Positions 20,947-32,006 of a DNA stretch of 64,000 nucleotides are shown one piece after another. The stretch's first letter is position 1. The number at the start of each line of letters is the position of its first letter. A program made the translations under genes and the position numbers. Source of the DNA: Euphorbia lathyris (lineage: Eukaryota > Streptophyta > Magnoliopsida > Malpighiales > Euphorbiaceae); assembly GCF_963576675.1 (NCBI RefSeq), contig NC_088915.1, positions 36,113,501-36,177,500 on the forward strand. Direction: 5' to 3'. The notes beneath the pieces were generated by a model. It was not told the DNA's origin. It searched no databases and saw nothing but the letters and a program-made list of their open reading frames with translations.

Positions 20947-22416
20947 TGTTGGTCCCGTGTGATTAGTTCCAAGGGGGGGGGTTAGGAACTAATGTAACTT
21001 TTTCGCTTAATTATGCTGACTTAATCAATTCTTTAAGTTACTTATCTTAGTTTAGGTCAGCATGACCGAGAGATGTAAGACAGCTTTAGTCAGATGCTGA
21101 CTAGAACTGTTTTACTTGTGAGTTGGGAATTAACACTTGAGGTCAGCTTCCAACTCAGCACCAAGATTACTCAGTGTCAGCTTTTACAATTTATATCCTG
21201 AGCAATTTAATCAAGCAACACATACATATATATATACTGAGAGAGAGTTAGAAATTACTCATCAGACTTATCCTGGTTCGGCCTCTCCGCCTACGTCTAG
21301 TTCCCAGAATCCCTCCGGGCTTTTTCAATCCAATACCGAGCTCTTTAAAGGTAGAGCACAAACCGTTTACAAGGCAGTTGAATATGCAAGAGTACCTTCC
21401 TCTATTCGTCTACTCAACTCCTACTGAGCGCTATAACCGAACACTCAGATTCTCTACTGCTGAGTACTAAAACCGAGTACTCAGCACCACTCTCTCAATT
21501 TTACAATTGATACAAACTTGTTCTTTCTAGATGAAGAACACTTTAGATGAATACAAATTCAATCTAGCTTTTACACAGAAATAGAAATTTGGTGTAAGAT
21601 CTTTTTCTTGTTTGAATGTGCTTTGTATGTATATTCTTTTTCTCTTGTATTTTTCGGCAATTAGTCCAAGTGATGGACTTGTCCTTTTATAGTTGATTCT
21701 GAAGCTCTAATGATTTGAATCTGGAAGTATCCATTAGATTCAAATGGATCTATTGCGTCATTCCCTTGGTCATCATTCAGAATTGCAGGCCAATCCTGTT
21801 TTCTGAAATTGGCAGGCGTCAGGCTTGTCTTCTTCCTACAGGTTCGTCTTCTAGCGCCAGTTTCATCTTTTAGCTAACGGACAGTTGACCCATGCATCTC
21901 GAAATTGACTCTGTGCGTAATTCCAAAGCTTCTGTTATTGGTGCAGACAATTGTCGGATCTTGTGTTTTAGCAAACGGATCATTCGCGTTGTCTTGACTA
22001 ACACTCAGCTTGACTTTATTGACGTTGTTTTTGTTCTTTGTTTCTGAGTCATATTCTTACCCAGCTTTCGTGGTCAGCTTCGTCTGCAAGCTTTAGTTTA
22101 GAGGAAGACTTCTCTTCTTTGATACTGAGTTGCGTTCCACTCAACTTCTTTGGTTAGCTTCATCTTCAAGTGTTTGTTCTGAAGATGATTTTTCTTCTAT
22201 TATGCTGAGTTGGACTCCACTCAGCTTGTGCTGTGTTCTCATGCTGATTTCTTCTTGTCTTACTTTTTATTTCTGTTTTCATTTATACTTATACTCAACA
22301 TTGAACAAACATATTAGTACAATTAAATCAAAGCACTTAAATTTAATTGCCTCTTAATCATGGATTAACATAAATAATTTTGTCAAATCAAAATCATGTG
22401 GAAAGGTGTTTCAATA
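20947..22416 (-). repeat. 5' LTR of copia copy C (1470 bp)
   Basis: Matches the LTRs of A and B along its length. The minus-strand 3' end reads GGACCAACA; the far end reads GGTGTTTCAATA on the plus strand where GGTGTTTCAACA is expected, a single change. It contains a TATA box (minus, near 21687) and the conserved hairpin around a run of 9 G (plus) near 20962-20992. Confidence 0.85.
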
Positions 22417-22982
22417 GCAGGTACATAGTGGTGGATTTAGGCAGGTACATAGTGATTCTAACAACACAAGTTTATGACTAAGCTTGTTATAGCATGTTAG
22501 ACATACTCTTAAAGCTGAAAATGTTATGAATAATTAAGGAATAGACATATGCACGAATAAGTTGTCTACTTGATATTCTGTTTAGAAAGGTAGCTGATCA
22601 TGCATACTCTTAAAGCTGAAAATGATGAACTTGCCTGATTCCTTTCTATTTTAACATGAGTTATGCTGATGAGACATATGTTTCATGTCAATTTCTCATG
22701 TTATGTGTTATGTGTCTATGTATGAAGCATGTTGGCTTGTTTTATGTTCTGTTTAGGAAATATAATTGATTCAGGAATAGACATATGTTTCATATCAATT
22801 TAGCATGTTATGTGTTACTTGAATATACATTTGTTAGGAAGTAGAACTGATTCAATTTAATAAACATAAATGAATAAGTTGACTACTTATTATACCATGT
22901 TATGCGTCACATGAATATACATATATATGTCTACTTGAATAAGTTGTCTACTTTGTATTGCCTATCAAAAAAGGATAGTGTG

Positions 22983-23555
22983 CAAGGGGGGCATTATGAT
23001 GTGACGTGCGAATAGCATACAAGGGGGGCGTGATGTGCGAATAGAAAGGAGATTTGGATGCTAAAGAAACACTAGAGATGGATGGATGGAGTAGAATATT
23101 GGAGGGGCATGGAGCCAACATTAAAGATCAGATTGATTACCAAGTAGATTTGTAATCAGTAATCATTCTGTTCTTCAAGAATGGCTCTATCCCTATCCAG
23201 TAGTCCACACCATCCAGCTCAATGTTTCTCTGGCATCCAAATCTCCTTTCTTCAAGAATGTGCAGATGGTAACGAAGGATATCTGGATGATGGGGAACCA
23301 TTAGAGTTAAATGGCGTCGAATACTGGCGGGGCATGGAGCCAACATTGAAGATCAGATTGATTACCAAGTACATTTGTAATCAGTAATCATTCTGTTCTT
23401 CAAGATTGGCTCTATGCCCATCCAGTAGTCCACACCATCCAACTCAATGGTTGCCCAGCATCCAAATCTCTTTGTTTTTCGCACATCACGCCCCCCATGT
23501 ACGCTATTCGCACGTCACATCATAATGCCCCCCTTGCTTGCTATTTTCACATCAT
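22983..23555. repeat. Alternating inverted (foldback) repeat array with a peptide-coding module
   Basis: Outer arms share GGGGGGCATTATGATGTGAC (left, plus) and its complement (right, about 23500-23545). Inside, a module of about 110 bases occurs four times in alternating orientation; plus copies read WRGMEPTLKIRLITKY, minus copies read YWIGIEPFLKNRMITDY. The order is plus, minus, plus, minus, so it is two tandem copies of a foldback. I do not recognise the encoded peptide. Confidence 0.75.
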
Positions 23556-24192
23556 ATATCCTCTGCATGCTCTTCAATCCATCTCCTGGCAGTTGCTACA
23601 CAACATGCCATGTTGCTGATGTATCGTTCAACAATTCACTCTCGGCTAGGAAATGGCCCCTCAATGAAGGGCTCTACCAGCAGTCCATAAATATTCCACA
23701 TCAGCTATAAAATGCATAGATAAATTAAATTAGACCCCAAACATGAATAGATAAATTAGACCCCAAATGCATTGATTTATGGCATCATCTTACTGTGGCA
23801 ATACTATGGGCAGGGCGATCAAGTAGCTGGGGCATAGAAACATGCCCCAAGGGACCGATATTAGGATGATAAATTTTGGTCCTGAATATGACCTGTGAAC
23901 AATAGTAATGTCATGAGTGTATTTGCATATATATGAACTGATTTATGTGTGTTAACAAGTTTATGCATGTTTTTACAACTGGAGGTGTGGAGGGGAAATC
24001 GACAGGGAAGTCCATGTGGACTATGAATACACCTCCTTCATAAGGGGTGTTTGGAGGGCTCTTCATCATGGCAGTCCATTTCCGATGGTCAGGACCTGCA
24101 TATATATTGACAAGCCACCTGGGTGCCTCATATCAGAGTAGGGCAATCTGAAACTCAACATTACGATAGAGGTTCCTTATAAGTCTATCCAT
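23552..24192 (-). pseudogene. E2 ubiquitin-conjugating-enzyme-like pseudogene, three exons
   Basis: Exons 23977-24192, 23794-23892 and 23552-23704 join in phase 0 with GT-AG introns (TTCACAG and TTTATAG acceptors) to 155 sense or stop codons, the size of an E2 core. The signature NTPYEGGVFIVHMDFPVDFP followed by FRTKIYHPNI matches the UBC fold. The catalytic Cys position after HPNI is occupied by Ser in GHVSMPQLL. The last helix ARRWIEEHAEDI is typical. Two TGA codons interrupt it (24133-24135 and 23636-23638). Active E2 enzymes carry ubiquitin as a thioester on that Cys, so this copy could not. It lies inside the probable CACTA remnant and may be a captured gene. Confidence 0.72.
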
Positions 24193-24381
24193 GCTCGATA
24201 TAACTAGAGTAAGTATAGTGTTATGTTGCCCTGGGTGACTCTTGAGAATTGTTAAACGCTTCATATTTATAATGTGGGTGGGTAAGTGAAGGGTCTTAGA
24301 ATGGAGAAAGGGTAAAACGAGATTAATTAGGCCTATCTGTATACGGTACGTAATTAATGAGCATCATCAATTGGTTTTGCA

Positions 24382-24482
24382 GATATCAAGACTTTGGGGA
24401 TTCTAGGAAATGATGACTTAGATATGCTGCAGATCAAGTTGGATTTGGCTTCCAATCAACACCACCACGCCTCTTGAAAGAT
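24382..24482 (+). other. Possible captured exon, unidentified
   Basis: After an acceptor-like TTGGTTTTGCAG there is an open stretch reading DIKTLGILGNDDLDMLQIKL and ending in TGA. No family recognised. It may be part of the CACTA cargo or chance. 24483-24980 shows nothing beyond AT-rich sequence. Confidence 0.2.
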
Positions 24483-25165
24483 TCACATATTGACAGATTT
24501 GGAGATGTACATTGCTTATTTTTTTTTACCTTACTACATTCAGAAATTTGTGTAGTTCAAATGTAAACAGATTATGAGCATTAGTCTCCAATAAAATTAA
24601 AATCATTGATATACAGAAATTCTTGTTCATTTCCAGATTCATTTGAAGAAGAAGGCAAGGAGTGACATTTACGGTTAAAAAAAATAATCTAAACAAAAAT
24701 AAAAAGACATTAAAATAAAAGAATTTGTCATCTAAAATAAATCTATTGACATGATTGATTAAGACCTATGCCATCTGATACAAGTTACTACGACATAAAT
24801 TATTATAAAAACGGTCACCGCGAATACCAATATGCCAATTTCCCATATAGCTACTTTACATTTTTAATTATTAGTATGTCATGTGATGACATTAAAGGTG
24901 ACGTTAATAAATAAAAAGATGCATCGTAACAATATTCATATGACAGTACGAAACTAGGTTGATGTCATGTATAGTATCTTCAAATGACAAAACCTAACCG
25001 TCGTCTGAAGCTGCAACAGACGGCAGCGAGCCCTGTGACAGATTTATATCTCGCGGGACGACAGTTTCTAACCATCATCTGAAGGGGGTTTTGGCGTAGT
25101 GGTAATTTGTTCCTACAAATAAAAGAGGTATTGTGGTTGATAAACCTTCAGGAACAAGTTGTGTA

Positions 25166-26556
25166 TGTTGAAACACCTTTCCACATGATTTTGATTTGAC
25201 AAAATTATTTAATTTAACCCCATGATTAAACAATTAAATTTAAGTGCTTTGATTTAATTGCACTAATAAGTTTGTTCAATGTTGAGTAAGTTAACTAACG
25301 AGAACAGGAACTAAAAGCCTATAAGAGAAAGACAAGACAAAGTCAGCAAGAGCAAGTCACACAGCAGAAGCTGAGTACAATGCAACTCAGCCTTGCGAAA
25401 GAAATGTCTTCTTTAGAAAAGCTTGAAGGCGAAGCCGCTGAGTCAAGCTGAGTAGTCATCAGGTCAGCGTCAATGATCCGTCAACTTGGAAGACAAGGTC
25501 TAACAAATTTCTAAAACAAATCAGAAGCCTCAAAAATCTGTCCTGAAGACCGTTTCGAGAAAGAGCATGGACCATTTGACTTTTGCTAGAAGACAAACCT
25601 GGCGTATGAAGACAAATCTGGCATAAGAAGAGAAACCTGGCTCCTGTCCGAAACAGAAGACAGGATTGGCCTGCAGCTCTGAAAGCTGACCGAGTGATGA
25701 CGAAGAAGACCGTTTTTCCACAACGGCTATATCGGGATTCAAATCATTGAAGCCTCAAGATTGATATAAAAAGGCAAATTCATCACTTGGATTATACACA
25801 TACAAGAGATATACAAATAAGCAAAATCTTCACTAAGTCAAAATCCAAAATAGAAGCTGTCTAAAAAGAAAAAGCAAGCTCTTACACCAAACTCCAATCA
25901 TTGTGTAAAAGTCTAGAGTGATTTTATTCATCTAAAATGTTCTTAATTTAGTGAGAACAATTCCTGTATCATTTGTAAAAGGTTAGAGAAGCTGAGTACT
26001 CGGTTATAATACTCAGTGGTAGAGAGAAGCTGAATACTCGGTTATAGTATTCAGTGGTAGATAGGATTGAGTAGATGAATAGAGGACGGTACTCTTGCAT
26101 ACTCAGTTGCTATTGTAAAAGGTTTGTGCTCTACCTTTAAAGAGCTCAGTAGAGTATTGAAAAAGCTCGGAAGGATTCCGGGAACTGGACGTAGGCGGAG
26201 AGGCCGAACCAGGATAAGTCTGCTGAGTAACTTCTAACCCTTTCTATTGATATATAAATGTATGTGTTGCTTGCTTAAAATTACTCAGTAAATAATTTGT
26301 ACAAGCTGAAGCTGAGTAATCTGAATGTTGAGTTGGAAACTGACTTAAGTGTTACTTCCCAACTCACAACTGAAACAGCTTTAGTCAGTATCTGATTAAA
26401 GCTGTCTCACATCACACTCAGCCTTGCTGACCTGAAACTAAGTTAAATTATCAAACATTCAATTAAGTCAGCATTATCAAGAGAAAAAGTTATATTAGTT
26501 CCTAACCCCCCCCCCCCCCCTTGGAACTAATCCTATCACGTTACACGGGACCAACA
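25166..26556 (+). repeat. 5' LTR of copy B (1391 bp)
   Basis: TGTTGAAACACC start and GGGACCAACA end. TATA box at about 25765 (ATATAAAAAGGC). The hairpin TTAGTTCC...GGAACTAA near the end encloses a run of 15 C. Confidence 0.95.
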
Positions 26557-26558
26557 AG

Positions 26559-26571
26559 TGGTATCAGAGCC
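26559..26571 (+). other. Primer binding site, copy B
   Basis: TGGTATCAGAGCC, two bases after the 5' LTR, complementary to initiator tRNA-Met 3' end. Confidence 0.92.
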
Positions 26572-26618
26572 TAATAGCTCACTAATCAAGATAAAACTAT
26601 CTTGAGCTGATCCCTATA

Positions 26619-28362
26619 ATGGCTGAGAACAGCACTCGTTTCCTTCCAGGAAATCAAACAACCCAGATACTCCCTGAGGGGATTATCTATTAGTCGGCCT
26701 CCTCTGTTCTTTGGATCTAACTATACTTTTTGGAAGAACAGGATGAAAAACTTCATTCAGGCAACAAATATGAGTGCATGGCTAGCTATAGTCCAAGGCC
26801 CTTTTGTTCCCTATGAAACCATTGATGGTGTAAAAACTGTCAAAAGCGAGGCTAAGTGGTCAGAAGATGACCTTAAGAAATTACAAAATAATGCTTCGGC
26901 TATAAACATGCTTCACTGTGCTTTAGATGCTGCAGAATAATATAAGATTTCAGGTTGTGAATCAGCACAAGAAATCTGGAAGAAGCTGGAGGTGACCTAT
27001 GAAGGAACCAGCAAGGTCAAAGAGTCCAAAGTGAATCAACATATGCGGCTGTATGAGCTGTTTGAGATGAATGATAATGAGGATATCTCTAAGATGAATG
27101 CAAGATTCACTAACATAATCAATTAGCTTAAGGGACTCGGTAAGAACTTCACTGAGGAAGAACATGTGAAGAAAATCCTGAGAAGTCTCCCCAAAAGCTG
27201 GCAAGCAAAGAAAACAGCTGTTGAAGAAGCTCAGGACCTGACCATATGCAAGTATGATGAGCTCATTGGATCTCTGCTGACCCATGAGATCTCAATGAAG
27301 AACTTTGAGGCCAAAGAAAAGACTGAGGACAAGAAGCAAAAATCTCTTATCATGAAAGCTGACTCAACAGAAGCTGACTCATCAGATGATGAGGAGATGG
27401 CCATGTTCACTAGAAAAATGAAGAAGCTGTTTCGGAAAAATGACAAGTACAACAAAAAGCCATTCAAAAGAAGTGATAAATATAAAGCTGAGTCAAGTGA
27501 CAACAAACACAAGAAAGACAGCTCAAAGCCTGTTACTTGCTTCGAATTTCATCAAGCTGGTCACATCAAGTCAAGCTGTCCTACCCTGAAGAAAGACAAT
27601 AAGGGAAGTAGAAAGGCAATGGTGGCCACATGGAGTGATAGTGATGAGTCAACCTCGTTAGAAGCTGATGCCATCGAGTCAGCAAACATCTGTTTCATGG
27701 TTGACGAATCTGCTGACCCTTGTCACTCTAAGCAAGCTGACCTCTCTGGTGGGTCTGACCATGAGGAACACTCAACTGAGGTAACATCTCTACCTTTGCT
27801 CAGAAATGAAATGATGAATGCCCTGAGTGATCTCTACACACTTATCAAAAAGTGTAACAAGAAAATAACAGCACTCAGCAGGCGATGTGATGAGATTGAA
27901 GAGGTCAAACTCAGTGACCTTCGACATCTCCTCCAGGACAATACTAGGCAAGATGAAAATCTAAAAAGCATGCATAGGTTTGTCTCTGAAGTCCAATCAG
28001 ACTCTAAAAAGCTGAGAAAGGACATCACATCCATACAGAACCAGCTGAGTTCATCGGCTAAGAAAAGGTTCTATTCAAAGACTGAGTATTCGGGTACTAG
28101 TCAGAAAAGACAGTATACTCAGCAGAACAGTCAGTGTGACTGTTGTGGAAAGAAAAGGCACACTATAAAAGTGTGTTGGTATGCTCAGCACCATTGTGCT
28201 GACCAGAAATGGAAATACCCCCCAAAGGGAAGTTTATTATGACTTTTGTGGGAAAGATGGCCACACTATAAATGTATGCCGTCACAAAATTAAATATGAT
28301 GCATCACCTGTTGACTCTAACAAGCGAGGACCCAAAAGACTTGGGTACCTAAAGATAACTAG
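26619..28362 (+). pseudogene. Ty1/copia gag, copy B, broken
   Basis: The ATG at 26619 gives MAENSTRFLPGNQ, then a one-base shift near 26675 is needed to continue into FFGSNYTFWKNR and MKNFIQATNMSAW. Premature TAA at 26938-26940 and TAG near 27124 interrupt the Gag (UBN2-type) domain. From 27166 it is open to 28242 and includes the acidic linker KADSTEADSSDDE, a knuckle-like CFEFHQAGHIKSSC lacking the second Cys, and an intact CDCCGKKRHTIKVC knuckle. A later knuckle reads YDFCGKDGHTINVC with the first Cys lost. A TAG at 28360-28362 marks the gag end, as in copy C. Confidence 0.85.
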
Positions 28363-31300
28363 TTACATTGCAGGTGAGCCTGAGGTGTGCTGAGAAGTCA
28401 AAGCTATGGTACATTGACAGCGCATGCTCAAGGCATATGACTGGTGATGAAACTCAGTTCATCACACTTGTGCATAAACGAGGAGGAAATGTAAGTTTTG
28501 GAGACAACAAAAAGGGTAAGATAGTAGGGTCAGGTACCATTGGTGGTAATCCTACTATTGAGTCAGTCTCCCTAGTCAGGGGTCTTAAATATAACCTACT
28601 AAGCGTAGCTCAGCTGTGTGACAGTGGTAGAAAGGTTGTCTTTGATGCCACTGAGTGTAGGATACTCGAGGGAAAAACAAATGAGTTGATTTTAACTTCC
28701 CCTCGTGTTGACAACGTTTTCATGCTAAACCTAGAAAAGAAGTTTTCAAAGAATATATGCTTAGTGTCAAAGGAAGATAATTCCTGGCTATGGTATAGGA
28801 GACTTGGTCATGTAAGCATGAATCTCCTTGCCAAATTAGCAAGAAAGCAATTAGTTGAGGGTTTGCCCAAACTCAAGTTTGAGAAGGATCAATTGTGTAA
28901 TGCTTGTCAGCAAGGTAAACAAACTAAAAAATCTTTTCAAAGTAAAAATGTAGTCTCAACCAAGCGTCCATTAGAGTTACTACACTTAGATCTTTTCGGA
29001 CCAGTCCAGCCGCTGAGCTTGGGTGGTAAGAGATTTTCCTTAGTCATTGTAGATGACTTTTCTCGGTACACTTGGGTCATCCTACTGAGTAGCAAGGATG
29101 AAGCTTTTGAGATGTTCTCAACATTGGTTAGAAAACTTGAAAATGATAAAGACCTAAAATTAGCTCACATCCGAAGTGATAATGACGGAGAATTCAAAAA
29201 CCAACAATTTGATGAATTCTGTGAAGTCAGTGGCATTGACCATAATTTTTCTGCTCCTAGAACTCCTCAACAAAATGGGGTAGTTGAAAGGAAGAGTCGA
29301 ACCTTAGTCGAAATAGCTAGGACAATGCTGAGTGAGAATAGGCTTCCAAAGTATTTCTGGGGTGAAGCTGTCAACACAGCTTGCTATATACTCAATAGGG
29401 CTCTAGTCAGACCTATACTTAAGAAAAACCCCTATGAACTTTGGAAAGGAAGAAAACCCAATATTGGATATTTTCGTGCCTTTGGTTGCAAATGTTTTAT
29501 CCTAAACACTAAAGACAACCTTGCTAAGTTTGATTCAAAAGCTGATGAAGCTATCTTCTTAGGGTACTCAACAAACAACAAAGCATATAGGGTGTTTAAT
29601 AAACGAACTCGGGTCTTAGAAGAGTCTGTACATGTTGATTTTGATGAAACTGACCCTGCAGGGAAAATAAGTCAGCCTACCGAAGATGACCCATACTCAG
29701 CTTCCGCTGACCAAAATGGAACCACTGTGTCACTACCTCAAGGGCTGACCGAAGGTAAAAACGAACCTCAAATTGTCTTTGTTGACCAATATAATCCTGC
29801 AGAGATTGTTGAAACACCTATCCCTGAAGACACTACACTACCAAAGGAAATCAAGATTCCAAGAGGACACTTTGAAAGTAGCATTTTTGATGCCGCTGAG
29901 AACACCCTGATGACCAGAAATCAACTCAAGAGATATCTCAGTAACGTAGCCTTCGTGTCAGTTCTTGAGCCAAGAAACTTCTCAGAAGCTGAGAACGATG
30001 AATTCTGGATAAATGCGATGCAAGAGGAGCTTGATCAATTCAAGAGAAACGAAGTATGGGATTTAGTGCCTAAACCAAGGAATCAAAAGACCATAGGAAT
30101 AAAATGGGTATTTCGTAATAAGCTAGATGAACAAGGTAATGTAGTCAGGAACAAAGCCAGACTTGTAGCTTAAGGTTACAGTCAGCAGGAAGGTATTGAC
30201 TATGGTGAGACCTTTGCCCCTGTAGCTAGATTAGAAGCTATAAGAATATTGTGTGCATATGCTAGCTTTATGAATTTTAAATTGTTCCAAATGGATGTCA
30301 AAAGTGCATTTCTTAATGGAGTTATAAATGAAGACGTTTATGTTAGTCAGCCTCCAGGATTTGAGGATCCAAAATTCCCAAACCATGTTTATAAACTCAA
30401 AAAGGCTCTGTACAGCCTGAAGCAAGCACCACGTGCTTGGTATGAAAGGCTGACCAGCTTTCTGCTGACCAGAAACTATGTCAGAGGAAAAGCTGACACA
30501 ACCTTATTCATTAAGAAAAAGGGTAAAGATACCCTGCTGGCACAGATATATGTTGATGATATTATTTTCGGTGCTACTAATGAGTCAATGTGCAAGGAAT
30601 TTAGCAAGCAGATGCAAACTGAGTTTGAGATGTCAATGATGGGAGAACTTAACTTCTTCCTTGGACTTCAAATCAAACAAGGCAAGAATGGCATCTTCAT
30701 TAGGCAGACCAAGTATGCCAAGGAGATATTGAAGAAATTTGATATGGAAAATTGTAAGCCAATATCTACCCCAATGGGTACTGACACTGTGCTTTGTGCT
30801 GACGAAAAAGGTAAGTCAGTAGACAGCAAATTATATCGAGGTATGATTGGCTCTCTACTCTATCTAACGGCAAGTAGGCCAGATATTCAGTACTCAGTAT
30901 GTTATTGTGCAAGATATCAAGCTGACCCTAAGGAATCTCATCACATAGCTGTAAAAAGAATCTTTAGATATTTGCAAAGCTCAGTGAATGCAGGTTTATG
31001 GTATCCCAACACGAACGATTTCACACTCGTTGGATCCACTGACGCTGACTATGGACGAGACAAGCTTGAGCGGAAAAGCACTTCAGGAGGATGTCATTTC
31101 CTTGGAAGTTGTTTAGTGTCCTGGTTCAGTGAGAAGCAGTCGTCAGTTGCCCTGTCAACAACTGAAGCTGAGTACATTGCTACTGGAAGCTGTGTTGCAC
31201 AAATCTTATGGATCAAGCAATAGCTGGATGATTATAGAGTTCAAACAAAAATAATTGAAGTCAAATGTGACAATAAAAGTTCCATTGACTTATCAAAGAA

Positions 31301-31496
31301 TTCAATCCAACACAGTAGGATGAAGCATGTCAGCATTAGGCATCACTTCATCAAAGATCATGTACTCAAAGGCGAGATCAAGCTGACCTACGTTCCAACA
31401 GATGAACAGCTTGCAGATATCTTCACGAAGCCATTGGCTCGTGAGCAGTTCGGCATACTAAGGGAAGCTATCGGTATGTCTAATCCTCTTCAATAA
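28363..31496 (+). pseudogene. Ty1/copia pol (protease, integrase, RT, RNase H), copy B, two nonsense codons
   Basis: Open from 28368 to TAA at 30171-30173 (601 codons), then to TAG at 31221-31223, then to the natural TAA at 31494-31496. Visible domains: protease (IDSACSRHMTGD), gag-pre-integrase (RRLGHVSMN, CNACQQGK), integrase (HLDLFGPVQP, IRSDNDGEF, QQNGVVERK), RT ([21 protein letters not shown]) and RNase H ([12 protein letters not shown], then [12 protein letters not shown]). The two stops look like CAA to TAA and CAG to TAG. In the integrase motif the Asp-Asn-Gly-Gly found in copy C reads Asp-Asn-Asp-Gly. The best preserved pol in the window. Confidence 0.92.
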
Positions 31497-31888
31497 ACTT
31501 CTGAGTGAAATAAATGTTGATGCCGAATGATTATTACATGTTGAGTAACTGTCATATGCTGAGTAAATATAAATGCTATGAAATCACTATATGCTGAGTT
31601 GCTATACATGTTGAGTGATTGCTAAATGCCGAGTTACTACACATGCCGAGAACCTCTTCTACGCTAAGCTATACACTCAGAACTTCAAACATTTAGTATC
31701 TTAGATGCTGAGTGGAACAACTTACACAATTAATGCTTGCACGCGTATTTAAGTAGTTACCTAGGATGATGTAAGCATAATGATTAGAAAACCAAGCGCC
31801 GAATGTGTCATTAATGTCAGAATTAAATGTCGTTGATTGATTCAAAAACGAACCGCCATTCTGACCTATCAGATCAACACGCACTGGC

Positions 31889-31896
31889 TATAAATA
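31889..31896 (+). promoter_or_regulatory. Conserved TATA box before ORF3, copy B
   Basis: GGCTATAAATAGTGGAC lies about 115 bases before the ORF3 ATG at 32007, within a 270-bp block shared with copies A and C. The block includes CCTAGGATGATGTAAGC near 31760. The 31497-31735 spacer is full of CTGAGT words and has no gene. Confidence 0.55.
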
Positions 31897-32006
31897 GTGG
31901 ACGATTTCTCACTAATCCTTCTTTACGCTTGAAACATTTCGCACTCGATCTCTCTCTCTCAAACTCCTAAATCTCTGTATTTCTTAAAGAAGCCCTAAAG
32001 AACACC

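Larger units (their letters stand above)
14288..22416 (-). mobile_element. Sirevirus-like Ty1/copia copy C (5' LTR, gag, pol, part of ORF3)
   Basis: Read on the minus strand it holds 5' LTR, tRNA-Met type primer site, gag, pol and the first part of ORF3. ORF3 stops at the junction with copy A, so the rest of C lies beyond the window to the left. All three ORFs carry premature stops. Confidence 0.88.
22417..25101 (-). mobile_element. Remnant of a CACTA transposon with its right terminus
   Basis: The sequence ending at 25101 reads, on the minus strand, CACTACGCCAAAACC, a CACTA-superfamily terminal motif. Just inside are two copies of a subterminal repeat, CTAACCRTCRTCTGAAG, at about 24986-25002 and 25068-25084. 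The other terminus is not in the window and probably lies beyond copy C. That all of 22417-25101 belongs to it is an inference. 22417-22982 shows no gene; a 14-bp direct repeat GCAGGTACATAGTG occurs at 22417 and 22441. Confidence 0.55.

Noticed and set aside
23181..23387. Independent small gene on the plus strand
   Set aside because: It runs across plus and minus copies of the inverted module and so cannot be a natural coding unit.
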